From an uncultured Acidimicrobiales bacterium (GTDB taxonomy: Bacteria > Actinomycetota > Acidimicrobiia > Acidimicrobiales > UBA10347): a stretch of 60,564 bases of DNA. A program made the position numbers and the translations under genes. Shown piece after piece: positions 1 through 8,955 of this stretch. Where the stretch lies: positions 1 through 60,564 of the forward strand of contig CALDYC010000065.1 in the NCBI GenBank assembly GCA_937941245.1, read 5' to 3'. Every line of letters begins with the position of its first letter. The first letter of the stretch is position 1. The notes under the pieces are model-generated. The model saw only the letters and a program-made list of their open reading frames with translations. It searched no databases and was not told the origin of the DNA.

Positions 1-100
1 GGCGAGCCGCGCTCCAGCGCCTGCGCTTGCGGCCAGCTGCAACCTGTGCTCCCAACGCCCGAGCGGCCTGCCGGGCTTGGGGTGTAAATGCCTTCGACAT
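1..100 (-). CDS. XRE-family helix-turn-helix regulator, N-terminal fragment (cut by window edge)
   Basis: Reading leftwards from ATG at 100 gives an open frame to the window edge, about 33 residues beginning MSKAFTPQARQAARALG and continuing with a basic stretch rich in Arg/Lys followed by WSAAR. This is the usual start of an XRE/Cro-type DNA-binding domain: a first helix, a basic turn, then the LAERAG-type helix, which would lie outside the window. The AT-rich inverted repeat at 118-161 lies directly upstream and may be its operator. The identification rests on a short fragment, so only the class of protein is suggested. Confidence 0.5.
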   Translation of the reverse strand, partial: MSKAFTPQARQAARALGAQVAAGRKRRRWSAAR

Positions 101-117
101 GGAACCACCCGCGATGT

Positions 118-161
118 GCAAATTATTCTTCACTTAGATTATCTATTGAAAGAATATTTGC
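118..161. promoter_or_regulatory. AT-rich nested inverted repeat upstream of the XRE gene
   Basis: An AT-rich island stands out from the GC-rich surroundings. Outer arms GCAAATTATTCTT (118-130) and AAGAATATTTGC (150-161) are inverted copies differing by one inserted T. In the spacer sits a second palindrome, TAGATTATCTA (135-145, 5-1-5). The location just upstream of the start at 100 fits a promoter with a dimer-binding operator, perhaps autoregulatory. The remaining bases to 284 show no convincing gene. Confidence 0.4.
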
Positions 162-284
162 GTTGGTGGTCTTCGGCGAACCGATAGAGCTATGCAGCTT
201 GAATCGCGACATGGCGGCGATTCCAAACGTGCCACCTTCGACTGTGAGACCAGCCGAATCTCGTTACTCGTCGAACGATCTCGG

Positions 285-1499
285 CTACTCGATGCGCAGA
301 CCCGAGATCGCGCGGCTGATCACCAGCTGCTGGATCTGCTCGGTGCCTTCGAAGATGTCGTGGATCTTGGCATCGCGGTGCCAGCGCTCGACTGGGTACT
401 CACGGGTGTAGCCATAGCCGCCCAAGATCTGAATCGCTCGCTCGGTTACGTGGGTTGCGACGCGGCCAGCCTTGAGCTTGGCCATGGAACCCTCGGCGTT
501 GACGAACTTGCCCTGCTTACCGAGCCATGCGCCTCGCCAGATCAACAAACGGGTCGCTTCGATCTCGGTAGCCATGTCGGCGAGCGTGAATGCGATCGAC
601 TGGTTCATGATGATCTTGCGACCAAACGCCTCGCGTTCTTTCGCGTAGTCCAGCGCGTACTCATAGGCAGCGCGCGCGACACCGATCGCCTGGGCGCCGA
701 CGGCAGGGCGGGTAGCTTCGAATGTTTGCATCGCAGCCTGGGCATTGCCCTTCTCGCCTCGGCGCACCCGAGCCAGGCGCTCATCGAGCTTCTCTTTGCC
801 ACCGAGCAGGCATCGGCCTGGCACTCGCACGTCGTCGAGCACGACTTCGGCAGTATGGCTGGCACGAATGCCGTGCTTCTTGTACTTCTGGCCCTGCGTG
901 AGACCTTTGGTTCCCGGAGGCACCACAAAGCTGGCGTGCCCCTTAGACCCAAGCTCGGGGTCGACCACGCCGATCACGACGTGGATGTCAGCCATGCCAC
1001 CGTTGGTGATCCATGCCTTGGTGCCGTTGAGGATCCACTCGTCGGTCGCCTCGTCATAGCGGGCCGAGGTCCGGTAGCCGCCGACATCTGAACCGGCATC
1101 GGGTTCGCTGGCAGCGAACGCACCAGTCTGGATCTTGTCAGGGGTGCCATAACACTGCGGCACCCACTCCATGACCTGTTCCTGCGTACCCGACGCCGAT
1201 ATACCAGCGGCCGCCAGGCCCGAGCCCATGATGGCCATACCCAACCCGGCATCGCCCCAAAACATCTCTTCGATCGCAACAGGCAGGGTCAGCCCGGTTG
1301 GATCGTTGAACATGGCGTTGGCCAGAAACTCCCAGCCGTACAGCCCGATTTCGGCTGCCTGTTCAACGACCGGCCAAGGGAATTCTTCGCGCTCATCCCA
1401 TTCTTCGGCATTGGGACGCATGACGTCGACAGCAAAATCGTGGACCCATTTCTGGATCGTCAGTTGGTCCTCGTTCAGGGCCGGGTTGAAATCAGGCAT
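285..1499 (-). CDS. Acyl-CoA dehydrogenase
   Basis: A 404-residue flavoprotein of the acyl-CoA dehydrogenase family, catalysing FAD-dependent alpha,beta-dehydrogenation of an acyl-CoA in fatty acid, branched-chain or aromatic-acid catabolism. Visible family features are the N-terminal helical domain, the middle beta-domain with AASEPDAGSD and WITNGG, and near the end RWHRDAKIHDIFEGTEQIQ, where the Glu of FEGT is at the catalytic-base position. The start is set at ATG 1499 (MPDFNPALNEDQ), with GGAG upstream; an in-frame extension to 1538 is less like the family. A MarR-type gene lies upstream in the same direction and an 18-bp inverted repeat stands between them. Substrate cannot be told from sequence. 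Confidence 0.93.
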   Translation of the reverse strand: MPDFNPALNEDQLTIQKWVHDFAVDVMRPNAEEWDEREEFPWPVVEQAAEIGLYGWEFLANAMFNDPTGLTLPVAIEEMFWGDAGLGMAIMGSGLAAAGISASGTQEQVMEWVPQCYGTPDKIQTGAFAASEPDAGSDVGGYRTSARYDEATDEWILNGTKAWITNGGMADIHVVIGVVDPELGSKGHASFVVPPGTKGLTQGQKYKKHGIRASHTAEVVLDDVRVPGRCLLGGKEKLDERLARVRRGEKGNAQAAMQTFEATRPAVGAQAIGVARAAYEYALDYAKEREAFGRKIIMNQSIAFTLADMATEIEATRLLIWRGAWLGKQGKFVNAEGSMAKLKAGRVATHVTERAIQILGGYGYTREYPVERWHRDAKIHDIFEGTEQIQQLVISRAISGLRIE

Positions 1500-1535
1500 G
1501 GCTACTCCAAAGGTATGGCTGGCCAACGACGTTCT

Positions 1536-1553
1536 CAATAATCGTCGTTATTG
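1536..1553. promoter_or_regulatory. 18-bp inverted repeat, candidate MarR operator for the acyl-CoA dehydrogenase
   Basis: CAATAA (1536-1541) and TTATTG (1548-1553) are perfect inverted arms around TCGTCG. The site lies 37 bp upstream of the dehydrogenase start and downstream of the MarR gene. Size and spacing suit a MarR dimer. Function is inferred from position only. Confidence 0.4.
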
Positions 1554-1588
1554 GCTCGTACCCAAAACCCTACCCGGGAAGCAGATCG

Positions 1589-2017
1589 CTACGCGCCGAC
1601 CAGATCGGCAAAAAGTCGCACCATTTCATCACGCCGCTCGCTAGCTTCGGTGGCGTTTGCGAACATCGCTGCGGCCACGTCATCGAGCACGCCCGATGCA
1701 TCGGCAACAAGTTCCTGGCCCTGCGCCGTCAACTCGGCAAGCGCAAGACGGGCATCGCGTTGGCCGCGCACCGTCTGCACGTAGCCGATCTTTTCAAGCG
1801 GAGCCAGACCCCGAGTCACCCCCGACGCGGTCATTCCCACCACCTCGGCGAGGGCCACCCGGCTGAGCTTGTGTCCAGGGGCATCGGCAAGAGCTCGCAC
1901 CATTCGGTACTCGGCCAGACTGATGCCTTTAATGGTCGACAGCGATCCGTCCAGTCGTCGTTGCAACCGTTGCGCGGCTTCGTGCAAAGCAAGCAGTGTT
2001 CGTTGATCGGTAAGCAT
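1589..2017 (-). CDS. MarR-family transcriptional regulator
   Basis: A 142-residue winged-helix protein. The central section (ISLAEYRMVRALADAPG, then LAEVVGMTASGVTRGLAPLEKIGYV and a wing with RGQRDARLALAELT) is the classic MarR recognition helix, wing and arginine-rich hairpin, flanked by N- and C-terminal dimerisation helices. Start: ATG 2017 is preceded by TATGGT at 2024-2029 with a 6-nt gap, the leaderless spacing seen at many genes here; an upstream ATG at 2038 with AGGA in front would add seven residues. An 11-bp palindrome ACTCATTGAGT (2033-2043) sits just upstream of the -10 box and may be its autoregulatory operator. It probably controls the acyl-CoA dehydrogenase; the effector is unknown. 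Confidence 0.88.
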   Translation of the reverse strand: MLTDQRTLLALHEAAQRLQRRLDGSLSTIKGISLAEYRMVRALADAPGHKLSRVALAEVVGMTASGVTRGLAPLEKIGYVQTVRGQRDARLALAELTAQGQELVADASGVLDDVAAAMFANATEASERRDEMVRLFADLVGA

Positions 2018-2066
2018 GAGCACACCATAACAACTCATTGAGTCCTCATGCTTCTAGCTTCGCGAG

Positions 2067-2092
2067 ACCATCTCACGACACCATCTCGCGAC
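2067..2092. repeat. Tandem duplication, 13 bp x 2
   Basis: ACCATCTCACGAC at 2067-2079 is followed directly by ACCATCTCGCGAC at 2080-2092 (12/13 identical). It lies in the spacer between the MarR gene and the thioredoxin-like gene. It is one of about ten short tandem duplications in spacers of this window. Confidence 0.75.
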
Positions 2093-2163
2093 ATCATTGC
2101 CATCCGCGAAACTCGCGCCGCGCGCTCCCCATGTCCACCCCCAGGCGTCGTACTGTCGATCCC

Positions 2164-2892
2164 ATGGGAAGCACCTCCGCTGGCCGCGCCGCCGCCGCAA
2201 CAATCGCACTCATCGCCATCGGCCTTTTGACCTGGGTGTTCGTCAAACCCGCCGACAATGAGACCGCCGCCTCAGCGCCCTCAGCCGCTAGCGCTGCCGA
2301 CGACCGGGTGCCAAATGGGATCGACATGTCCCAAGACAACAACGTCCGAGACGACACCATCACCAACAATGAAGCGGCCGACTCCGACGCCACGCCAGAG
2401 CCGACCCCCGAGCCGCTCGAACTCGAGAACTTCGGCGCCCGCATGTCCCTCGACAACCTCGACGGTTGGCTCAACACCGACATCACCTCGCTCGACGACC
2501 TCAACGGCCAAGTGGTGCTCGTCGAAATGTGGACCTTCGCGTGCCGTAACTGCAAGGCCCGCATTCCGTACAACCAGCAGTGGTACGAGCAATACAAGGA
2601 CCAAGGGTTCGAAATCGTCGGCGTACACGCACCCGAGTTCAGCTTCGAAGCCGAGATCCCCAACATCGAACAAGCACTTATCGATCTGGGCGTGACATGG
2701 CCAGTTGCGCTCGATACCAACAAACGGAACTTCCACGACTGGCAAGAAGGCCGCACCGGCTACTGGCCCCGAAGCTACCTGATCGACCAGAATGGCGACA
2801 TCCGCTTCGACCACGTCGGCGAAGGTAAATACAGCGACCTCGAAGCAGCAATCGAACATCTGTTGGACAATCCACCTGCGCCGACCAGCTAG
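2164..2892 (+). CDS. Membrane-anchored thioredoxin-fold protein, DipZ/TlpA-like
   Basis: A 242-residue protein with an N-terminal hydrophobic anchor (TIALIAIGLLTWVFV, about residues 13-27), an acidic Pro/Glu/Asp-rich linker and an extracytoplasmic thioredoxin-like domain. The active-site motif is WTFACRNCKARIPY (CRNC, Cys about 127 and 130), followed by GFEIVGVHAPEF, closely resembling the C-terminal domain of mycobacterial DipZ (WTYTCINC... GVHTPEF). Such domains carry out thiol-disulfide exchange outside the membrane, for example in cytochrome c maturation or oxidative-stress defence. The start at ATG 2164 is chosen because TACTGT ends 7 nt before it. A membrane protein gene follows after 65 bp and may be its partner. 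Confidence 0.82.
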   Translation: MGSTSAGRAAAATIALIAIGLLTWVFVKPADNETAASAPSAASAADDRVPNGIDMSQDNNVRDDTITNNEAADSDATPEPTPEPLELENFGARMSLDNLDGWLNTDITSLDDLNGQVVLVEMWTFACRNCKARIPYNQQWYEQYKDQGFEIVGVHAPEFSFEAEIPNIEQALIDLGVTWPVALDTNKRNFHDWQEGRTGYWPRSYLIDQNGDIRFDHVGEGKYSDLEAAIEHLLDNPPAPTS

Positions 2893-2957
2893 ACGACACC
2901 TACAAACAAGACGAACCGAGATTCATTGCGAGACCCATTGACGGTGGCGAACTGAAC

Positions 2958-3560
2958 ATGGGCGCCCTCGTAGAAGGCATCGAGAGCATCACGCTTGTGT
3001 GCAGCATCGTGCTGTTCCTGCCGGCCCTCGGTGCACTGCTGCTCGGACGCCGCCCCGGACTGCTCACCGCCACCTGGATCATGACCGGCTGGCTCATGGC
3101 CATCGCCCGATTTGCGCTGGTCTGGACCGAACCCGCCACCGGAGCGAGACACAGCCTGACCGGGCTTCTGCTCGTGGGGTTGGCCTGGGCAGCATGGCAG
3201 GACGGCTCGACGTACAACGTCCGCGTCGCCATCGATATCGCACTCGTCGCCATGACCTCAGCACTCGTCACCTGGACCTGGGTCCCGTGTGTCGGAAGCG
3301 AACTTGGCAACATCATCAACGGTGCCCGCACCGATCCGTGGCCACAGGTACTGCCGACGCTGCTCTTCATGACCGGGCTGTTCCTGCCCATGATCGCCAT
3401 AGCGGCAGCAACGAATGCGTGGCCCAAACTCGCCGACATCATCGACCGTTGGTACGTCCGCCGCGCGGGTATTGCACTCATCGCGCTTGTCGGAGCGCTG
3501 GTCGCGGTCACGCTCTACGACGACGTCGCTGCAGAACTCGCACGCCGCAGCAGCTTGTGA
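2958..3560 (+). CDS. Hypothetical multi-pass membrane protein
   Basis: A 200-residue protein that I do not recognise. About five hydrophobic segments are visible: near residues 10-28, 36-54, 65-80, 88-108 and 130-152, with another near 168-186. There is no CcdA-type proline-cysteine signature, so it is not an obvious electron-donating partner of the thioredoxin-like protein upstream, although the 65-bp spacing and common direction suggest co-transcription. The C-terminal tail is short and ends with two arginines. Its role is unknown. Confidence 0.7.
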   Translation: MGALVEGIESITLVCSIVLFLPALGALLLGRRPGLLTATWIMTGWLMAIARFALVWTEPATGARHSLTGLLLVGLAWAAWQDGSTYNVRVAIDIALVAMTSALVTWTWVPCVGSELGNIINGARTDPWPQVLPTLLFMTGLFLPMIAIAAATNAWPKLADIIDRWYVRRAGIALIALVGALVAVTLYDDVAAELARRSSL

Positions 3561-3623
3561 TTGGTCACCCGACCTGGCGTGGCGAACTGACCCCGTCGTC
3601 CTCGGGTTTGCTACAACGTGGCT

Positions 3624-5924
3624 GTGGCTGAACCTCGGATAGCACTCACACTCGCCGACAGCGTGTCTGAGCGCGCCGATCGGCCCTTCAACGCCGAGCG
3701 GCCAAACGTTGTCGTCATCGTCGTCGACGACCTCGGATTCGCCCAGCTCGGAGCGTTCGGCTCCGACCTCGAAACACCAAACCTCGATCGGCTCGCCGCC
3801 GACGGCGTGCGATTCACCAACTTCCACACCACCGGCATGTGCTCGCCCACCCGCGCCGCCATGCTCACCGGCCGCAACCACCACCGCGTCGGCATGGGCA
3901 TGCTTCCGGACTTGCCGATCGGATTTCCCGGCTACACCGGCGAGTTCCCCGAAGGTGCCGGAACCCTGCCCGAGATCCTGAGGACCAACGGATACGCGAC
4001 GGCGGCAATCGGCAAATGGCACCTGGTGCCACGCGACCAGCGAGCCACCGGCCCCTTCAACATGTGGCCCACCGGTCTCGGGTTCGAGCGCTATTACGGC
4101 TTCCTCAACGGCGAAACCAACATGTGGACGCCAAACCTGATCCGCGACCAAAGCCACATCGAACCGCCCGCCACACCCGACGAGGGTTACCACCTCGAAG
4201 CCGACCTCGCGGACCAAGCCGTCCGGTGGCTGCGGGACCTGCGACTACACGCACCCAGTCGGCCATTCATGCTCTGGTACGCCACCGCCGCACCCCACGC
4301 CCCACACCAAGCACCTGCCGAATGGATCGACCGGTTTGCCGGTCGCTTCGACAACGGGTGGGACGACTGGCGCGAACGAGCCTTCGCCCAGCAGCAACGT
4401 CTGGGCATTACCGTCGCGCACGCGACGATGGCACCGTGCCCCGAGTGGATTGAACCGTGGGCCGAGATCGATCCCGACCGCCGCCGTCTGTACAGCCGGA
4501 TGATGGAGTGCTTCGCCGGCTTCCTCGCCTACACCGACCACCAAATCGGTCGAGTGCTCGACGCGCTCGAAGACAACGGAGATCTCGATAACACCGTCAT
4601 CGTGTTCGCGTCAGACAACGGCTGCTCGGCCGAAGGCGGACCAAACGGCACGTGGAACCAACTGCGCCACTACATCGGAGACGAGCCCGACAACCTCGAC
4701 GACGAATTTGCCCACTTCGACGACCTGGGCGGTTTCAGGTCCAGCGGCCACTACCCGTGGGGCTGGGCGTTCGCAGGCAACACGCCCTTCCGGCGCTGGA
4801 AGCGCTACACGTTCGAGGGTGGCGTCCGCGACCCGCTAGTCATTCGACTGCCCGGGGGCGCACATGGCGGCGAACTGCGACACCAGTACTGCCACGCCGT
4901 CGACATCATGGCGACCGTGCTCGACCTCGTCGGCATCGAGGCACCGGCAACACTGGGCGGTGTCGATCAACTCAGCCTCGACGGCACGTCGTTACAACCC
5001 GTGATCGACAACGCGTCAGCCGATGAGGTCCGCACCGAGCAGTACTTTGAACTCTGGGGAAGCCGGGCGATGTATGCCAACGGATGGAAGGCGGTCACCA
5101 ACCACGTCAACCAGCTCACCGCTCACGAACGCGATCACCTCGCCGGAAGCTCAGACTTCACCGACGACGTGTGGGAGCTGTTCGATACCCGCACCGATCC
5201 GACCGAAACCATCGACCTCGCTTCGACCTACCCCGACATTGTTGCCGACCTCGCCGACAGGTGGGACCGAGCTGCCTTAGCCAATCAGGTCCTTCCACTT
5301 GATGACTCGCGCGACAATCGGGTCACCCACATGCGTCTTCCGTGGTACGAGTTTCAACCGACGTACACGTTCCGCCCCGGGGACAAAGTCCACGAATCTC
5401 ACGGACCATTTATGGGCGCGTCGTTCCGACTCGCTGCACTCTTTAGCGGCGATGGCGTGCCCGACAACGCATCGGGTGTGCTCTGCGAACAAGGTGACTG
5501 GATCGCTGGTTGGGCTTTCTATCTGCGTAACGGAACCGCAACCTGGGTGTGCACAACCAGCGGGCGCGAACGCCGCATCGACGCCGACGTGCCCTCCGGC
5601 ACTCGTTCGCTCGAGTTCACGTTGCGTCCATCACCAGCCGACTCGGCAGCACCCAGTGGGGCCGACGACCCCCGATTCACCTACGCCCTAGCAGCAGACG
5701 ATGTTGAGATCGGGCGAACGACTATTGAGGAACCCGTGCCATTTGCCTGGGCTCCCGACGGAGCTTTTCTGACGGTCGGCTATGGACGGCCGTTCCCGGT
5801 CACTACCGACTACGACCCGCCATCTACAGCCCCGAAGGCATTTGCCGGCTTGCGCTTTGACCTTGGAGAACCGGGCCCCGTCAACGCCCAAGTCGAGATC
5901 GCACGAATTCTGAGACACCAATAG
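3624..5924 (+). CDS. Arylsulfatase (type I, formylglycine sulfatase)
   Basis: A 766-residue sulfatase of the alkaline-phosphatase superfamily, which hydrolyses sulfate esters using a formylglycine made from Cys. Early in the protein come VVVIVVDDLG (metal-binding Asp pair) and ETPNLDRLAADGVRFTNFHTT, then the signature CSPTRAAMLTGR with modified Cys near residue 73. Further on, IGKWHL, VIVFASDNG and the Lys/His-bearing segments of the family are visible. The C-terminal 170 residues form an extra beta-rich region common in long arylsulfatases. No signal peptide is evident, so it is probably cytoplasmic. The start is taken at GTG 3624, 6 nt after TACAAC; GTG 3618 is an alternative. The sulfate ester substrate is unknown; an anaerobic maturase or FGE gene is not in the window. 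Confidence 0.9.
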   Translation: MAEPRIALTLADSVSERADRPFNAERPNVVVIVVDDLGFAQLGAFGSDLETPNLDRLAADGVRFTNFHTTGMCSPTRAAMLTGRNHHRVGMGMLPDLPIGFPGYTGEFPEGAGTLPEILRTNGYATAAIGKWHLVPRDQRATGPFNMWPTGLGFERYYGFLNGETNMWTPNLIRDQSHIEPPATPDEGYHLEADLADQAVRWLRDLRLHAPSRPFMLWYATAAPHAPHQAPAEWIDRFAGRFDNGWDDWRERAFAQQQRLGITVAHATMAPCPEWIEPWAEIDPDRRRLYSRMMECFAGFLAYTDHQIGRVLDALEDNGDLDNTVIVFASDNGCSAEGGPNGTWNQLRHYIGDEPDNLDDEFAHFDDLGGFRSSGHYPWGWAFAGNTPFRRWKRYTFEGGVRDPLVIRLPGGAHGGELRHQYCHAVDIMATVLDLVGIEAPATLGGVDQLSLDGTSLQPVIDNASADEVRTEQYFELWGSRAMYANGWKAVTNHVNQLTAHERDHLAGSSDFTDDVWELFDTRTDPTETIDLASTYPDIVADLADRWDRAALANQVLPLDDSRDNRVTHMRLPWYEFQPTYTFRPGDKVHESHGPFMGASFRLAALFSGDGVPDNASGVLCEQGDWIAGWAFYLRNGTATWVCTTSGRERRIDADVPSGTRSLEFTLRPSPADSAAPSGADDPRFTYALAADDVEIGRTTIEEPVPFAWAPDGAFLTVGYGRPFPVTTDYDPPSTAPKAFAGLRFDLGEPGPVNAQVEIARILRHQ

Positions 5925-6179
5925 TCAACCCGTCCACCGGCGGGCCGATCGACGAGGGCACGCCAATGCGGCCGATGACTGGACACGGTTGTTCGCGACT
6001 ACCAAACTGGGTATCGACGCACAATCGTCAGATTGCGGTCGATAGGGACACACCGATTGCGACATGCACGATCTGCTTGACAACCCCGCTGGGGCCAGGC
6101 ACTTGCGCAGCAACGATCAGCACACACCGAACGGCGCATCAGTGCGCTTAGTCGGCTAGCGGGAATGGGGGAACCAGTG

Positions 6180-8237
6180 AATGAGCGTCGACGGCACATG
6201 CCTGCCCCGACCATTCCGGTAGATCCGCGGCGAGTCAATGCGCGCAACCGCAAGACCCAACGAATCCGAATCGGTTCAATCACGACCTTGGCAATCATTG
6301 TGTTGCCGGTCGCGTTCCGCCTGGATCAGGCGCACGTCAATCGATGGCTCATTGCGGCCTGGGTCAGCCAGGTAATTCTGGCAATCGCATTCACTGCAAT
6401 CGCAGCATGGCAGCGGCGAGACACGAGAAGCGGTCAGCACCGCCTTGACAACGTCGCTCGGTTCTTCACCGGCCTGTGGATCACGAGCCTGCCATTCATG
6501 GCGCTGTTCAGCGGCGACGACAAACAGCTCACCGACCCGCTGCTGCTTGCGGTGCTGATGTGCACTGTCTTCTACACCGTCCAGGCAATCCAGTACTTCC
6601 GCCGACGACAAATTTTCACTGCAATGATCACGATGATGGCGATCGAATACGCAATCGTCATCGTGCTCCTCGGTTCGATTGGTCCGGCCCTCTTCGTGCT
6701 TGCCTGGTGCGCAAACGCCATCCTGATCCTCAACCAGGCCGCCCGGTCTCGCCACGAGCTCGGTCTGCTGGCCGATGCATCGTTCACTCGCGCCCAGCTC
6801 GACGGGCTGACGGCGGTGCTCAGCAGAGCCGGACTGCTCGCAACATGGAGCGCGAGCCCTCGGTTGCCCGGACCCCAGTCGCTCATCGCTGTCGATATTG
6901 GACGATTTACCGACATCAACACCGCGCACGGCCACCAGTTTGGCGACCAGGCGCTTCGCGCATTCGCCGAACGTTTGGTCAACGTGTTCGGCAATCAGTC
7001 CACCGTCGCCCGGCTCTACGGCGACCGGTTCCTCATCCTGACGCCGGGGACAGCCACGGCCCACCCGTTCATCGACGACCTCAACACAAAGGTGGCCCGA
7101 CTACGCGAACCCTTCACGATCCAAGGTCGCACCGTCAGTCTGCATTTGCGCGTCGGCGTGTCACCGATCGAGCCACACGAGTCGCTCGCCGAGGCAATCA
7201 GCGACGCTGACGATGCCGTTGTTGCCGCAAAGACCCGCTCAAACAATCGAGTAGTCGTGTTCGACGCCGCGATGCGGGCTCACCGCGACCGTCGCCGCAT
7301 GATCGAAGCTCGTGCTCCTCAAGCCCTGAGAAATGGCGAATTCGAGTTTTGGGCGCAGCCATATGTGCAGACCGGGTCGCTGCAGCCACTCGGCATCGAA
7401 TTGCTGTGTCGATGGCCCCAGCCCGATGGCTCAATCATCATGCCCCGCGAGTTCTTGCCAGTGCTCCAAGCTGCGGGTCTGCTCGAAGAGCTTGACCGCA
7501 AAGCACTCGGTGTTGCGGCCGCGTGGCTTCGTCGTTGGCGACACGACGATGAACTCGGCGCAATCGGTGTCAACGTCAACGTCACGGCCGAGCACCTCGC
7601 TAGCGGTGTCCTACACGACGTGCTCACGACGTTCGACCGCGAAGACACCATTCGACTCGGTATCGAGCTTGTCGAGAATGAAGTCATTTCTCAGATCGAT
7701 CGCATCGGCGCGCAAATCATGGCCCTCCGCAGCATTGGCACCCGCGTCATTCTCGACGATTTCGGCGCCGGCTATGCGGCTCTGTCGCTGCTCGCTGACC
7801 TTCCGTTGAACATGATCAAACTTGACCGCAGCATCATCAGCAATGTCGACACCAACGAGCGGCGACGGGACCTGGTGACATCGATCCAGCTCATCGCCGC
7901 CAGGCTGAACATCAATGTGCTTGCCGAGGGCATCGAGACCCCAGCCGAACTTGCGGTGATGACCGACTTGAACGTGATCCTCAGCCAGGGCTGGCTCTTT
8001 GGCCGGGCCCAGCCCATGCCCGAAGCAGACTTCACGCTGCGACGACTGCGCCGCGAGGCAATTCGCTCCGACCCCGAGCTCGTGAAATTCATCGACCACG
8101 CGGTGCGATCCCATACCGCCGAGGTGCAAGAACGGGCCAACGCCACCGAGCTCTCCGCCCGGGCTGCCCGCCGACCACAGCGCTCCACCTTCGACCCTCT
8201 CGACAGCGACATCAATCCGCCGACGTTGGGTCCGTGA
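6180..8237 (+). CDS. Membrane GGDEF-EAL protein with degenerate GGDEF, probable c-di-GMP phosphodiesterase
   Basis: A 685-residue protein with five to six membrane segments in the first 190 residues, a GGDEF domain and an EAL domain. The cyclase signature is replaced by LYGDRF, so the GGDEF half is probably catalytically dead. The EAL half keeps the residues needed for hydrolysis: the Glu of GIELLCRW, the Asn of NVNVTAEHL, the Glu of IELVENE, DDFGAGY, IKLDRS, LAEGIET and the Gln of QGWLFG. It therefore probably degrades c-di-GMP to pGpG, with the GGDEF half as a regulatory GTP-binding module. The start at ATG 6180 follows a GGGGGA ribosome site; ATG 6165 and GTG 6177 are in frame. The Cys-rich gene follows after 4 bp. 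Confidence 0.88.
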   Translation, partial: NERRRHMPAPTIPVDPRRVNARNRKTQRIRIGSITTLAIIVLPVAFRLDQAHVNRWLIAAWVSQVILAIAFTAIAAWQRRDTRSGQHRLDNVARFFTGLWITSLPFMALFSGDDKQLTDPLLLAVLMCTVFYTVQAIQYFRRRQIFTAMITMMAIEYAIVIVLLGSIGPALFVLAWCANAILILNQAARSRHELGLLADASFTRAQLDGLTAVLSRAGLLATWSASPRLPGPQSLIAVDIGRFTDINTAHGHQFGDQALRAFAERLVNVFGNQSTVARLYGDRFLILTPGTATAHPFIDDLNTKVARLREPFTIQGRTVSLHLRVGVSPIEPHESLAEAISDADDAVVAAKTRSNNRVVVFDAAMRAHRDRRRMIEARAPQALRNGEFEFWAQPYVQTGSLQPLGIELLCRWPQPDGSIIMPREFLPVLQAAGLLEELDRKALGVAAAWLRRWRHDDELGAIGVNVNVTAEHLASGVLHDVLTTFDREDTIRLGIELVENEVISQIDRIGAQIMALRSIGTRVILDDFGAGYAALSLLADLPLNMIKLDRSIISNVDTNERRRDLVTSIQLIAARLNINVLAEGIETPAELAVMTDLNVILSQGWLFGRAQPMPEADFTLRRLRREAIRSDPELVKFIDHAVRSHTAEVQERANATELSARAARRPQRSTFDPLDSDINPPTLGP

Positions 8238-8241
8238 ACTC

Positions 8242-8931
8242 GTGACCCCATCCTCAGAGCACATGTCCGTGCCTGAACTTGAACGCCATACTGACCCGGT
8301 CGACGGCAGCGTCTGGCTACTCGACACCGAGTTCCTCGAATCGAACTGGACATGCATCTGGGGTCGCGGCTGCGAGGGCATGGGCGACACCGCCAGCCCT
8401 GAGCTGCAGCAGGGCTGCTGTTCAGCGGGCGCACAAATGCTCGACGAAGACGAGTCAATGCGGACCGCCGCGATCGGGCTCACGCTTGACCCCACGAGCT
8501 TCCAGTTCAGTAGCCAAGCCGTCAACGGCGGCATGTTCTCTGACGACACCCGCACCGCAACCCGCGTGGTTGACGGCGCATGCATTTTTCTCAACCGACC
8601 CGGGTTCGCAGGCGGGGCCGGATGTGCGCTGCATCTCGCTGCCGTCGCGGAAGGCGAAGACCCAATCGACTACAAGCCCGCGATCTGTTGGCAGCTCCCC
8701 CTGAAGGTCGAGAACAACCCAGACGGATCGCGCACCTTGCGCCGCTGGACCCGCACTGACTGGGGTTCCGGAGGAGCGGCGATGGCGTGGTGCTGCACCG
8801 AGACCGGTCACGCTGACGGACTCGCCTCGGCGTATGTCGGCGATGCACCAGTGGCCGAGTCCCTGAACAGCGAACTCATCGCTCTCGTTGGACCCGACAT
8901 AGCGGTCGCGATTCGAGACCGGCCGCGCTGA
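8242..8931 (+). CDS. Conserved cysteine-rich protein, function unknown
   Basis: A 229-residue protein with many cysteines in clusters: WTCIWGRGCEGMG, GCCSAGAQM, ACIFLNRPG followed by GCALHLAA, AICWQL and WCCTE. The arrangement recalls YkgJ-type proteins, in which conserved Cys bind zinc or an Fe-S cluster, but I cannot assign it firmly. There is no signal peptide, so it is probably cytoplasmic. It starts 4 bp after the EAL gene stop (GTG 8242; ATG 8263 is an alternative) and may be co-transcribed. It is followed by a histidine phosphatase gene with its own -10 box. Confidence 0.7.
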   Translation: MTPSSEHMSVPELERHTDPVDGSVWLLDTEFLESNWTCIWGRGCEGMGDTASPELQQGCCSAGAQMLDEDESMRTAAIGLTLDPTSFQFSSQAVNGGMFSDDTRTATRVVDGACIFLNRPGFAGGAGCALHLAAVAEGEDPIDYKPAICWQLPLKVENNPDGSRTLRRWTRTDWGSGGAAMAWCCTETGHADGLASAYVGDAPVAESLNSELIALVGPDIAVAIRDRPR

Positions 8932-8955
8932 CATCTGCAACTAGCCTTTGCGCTC

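Noticed and set aside
192-1091. A 299-codon plus-strand frame at the left end
   Set aside because: It lies wholly antisense to the clear acyl-CoA dehydrogenase, and its translation has no family motif; it is a shadow of high-GC codon use.
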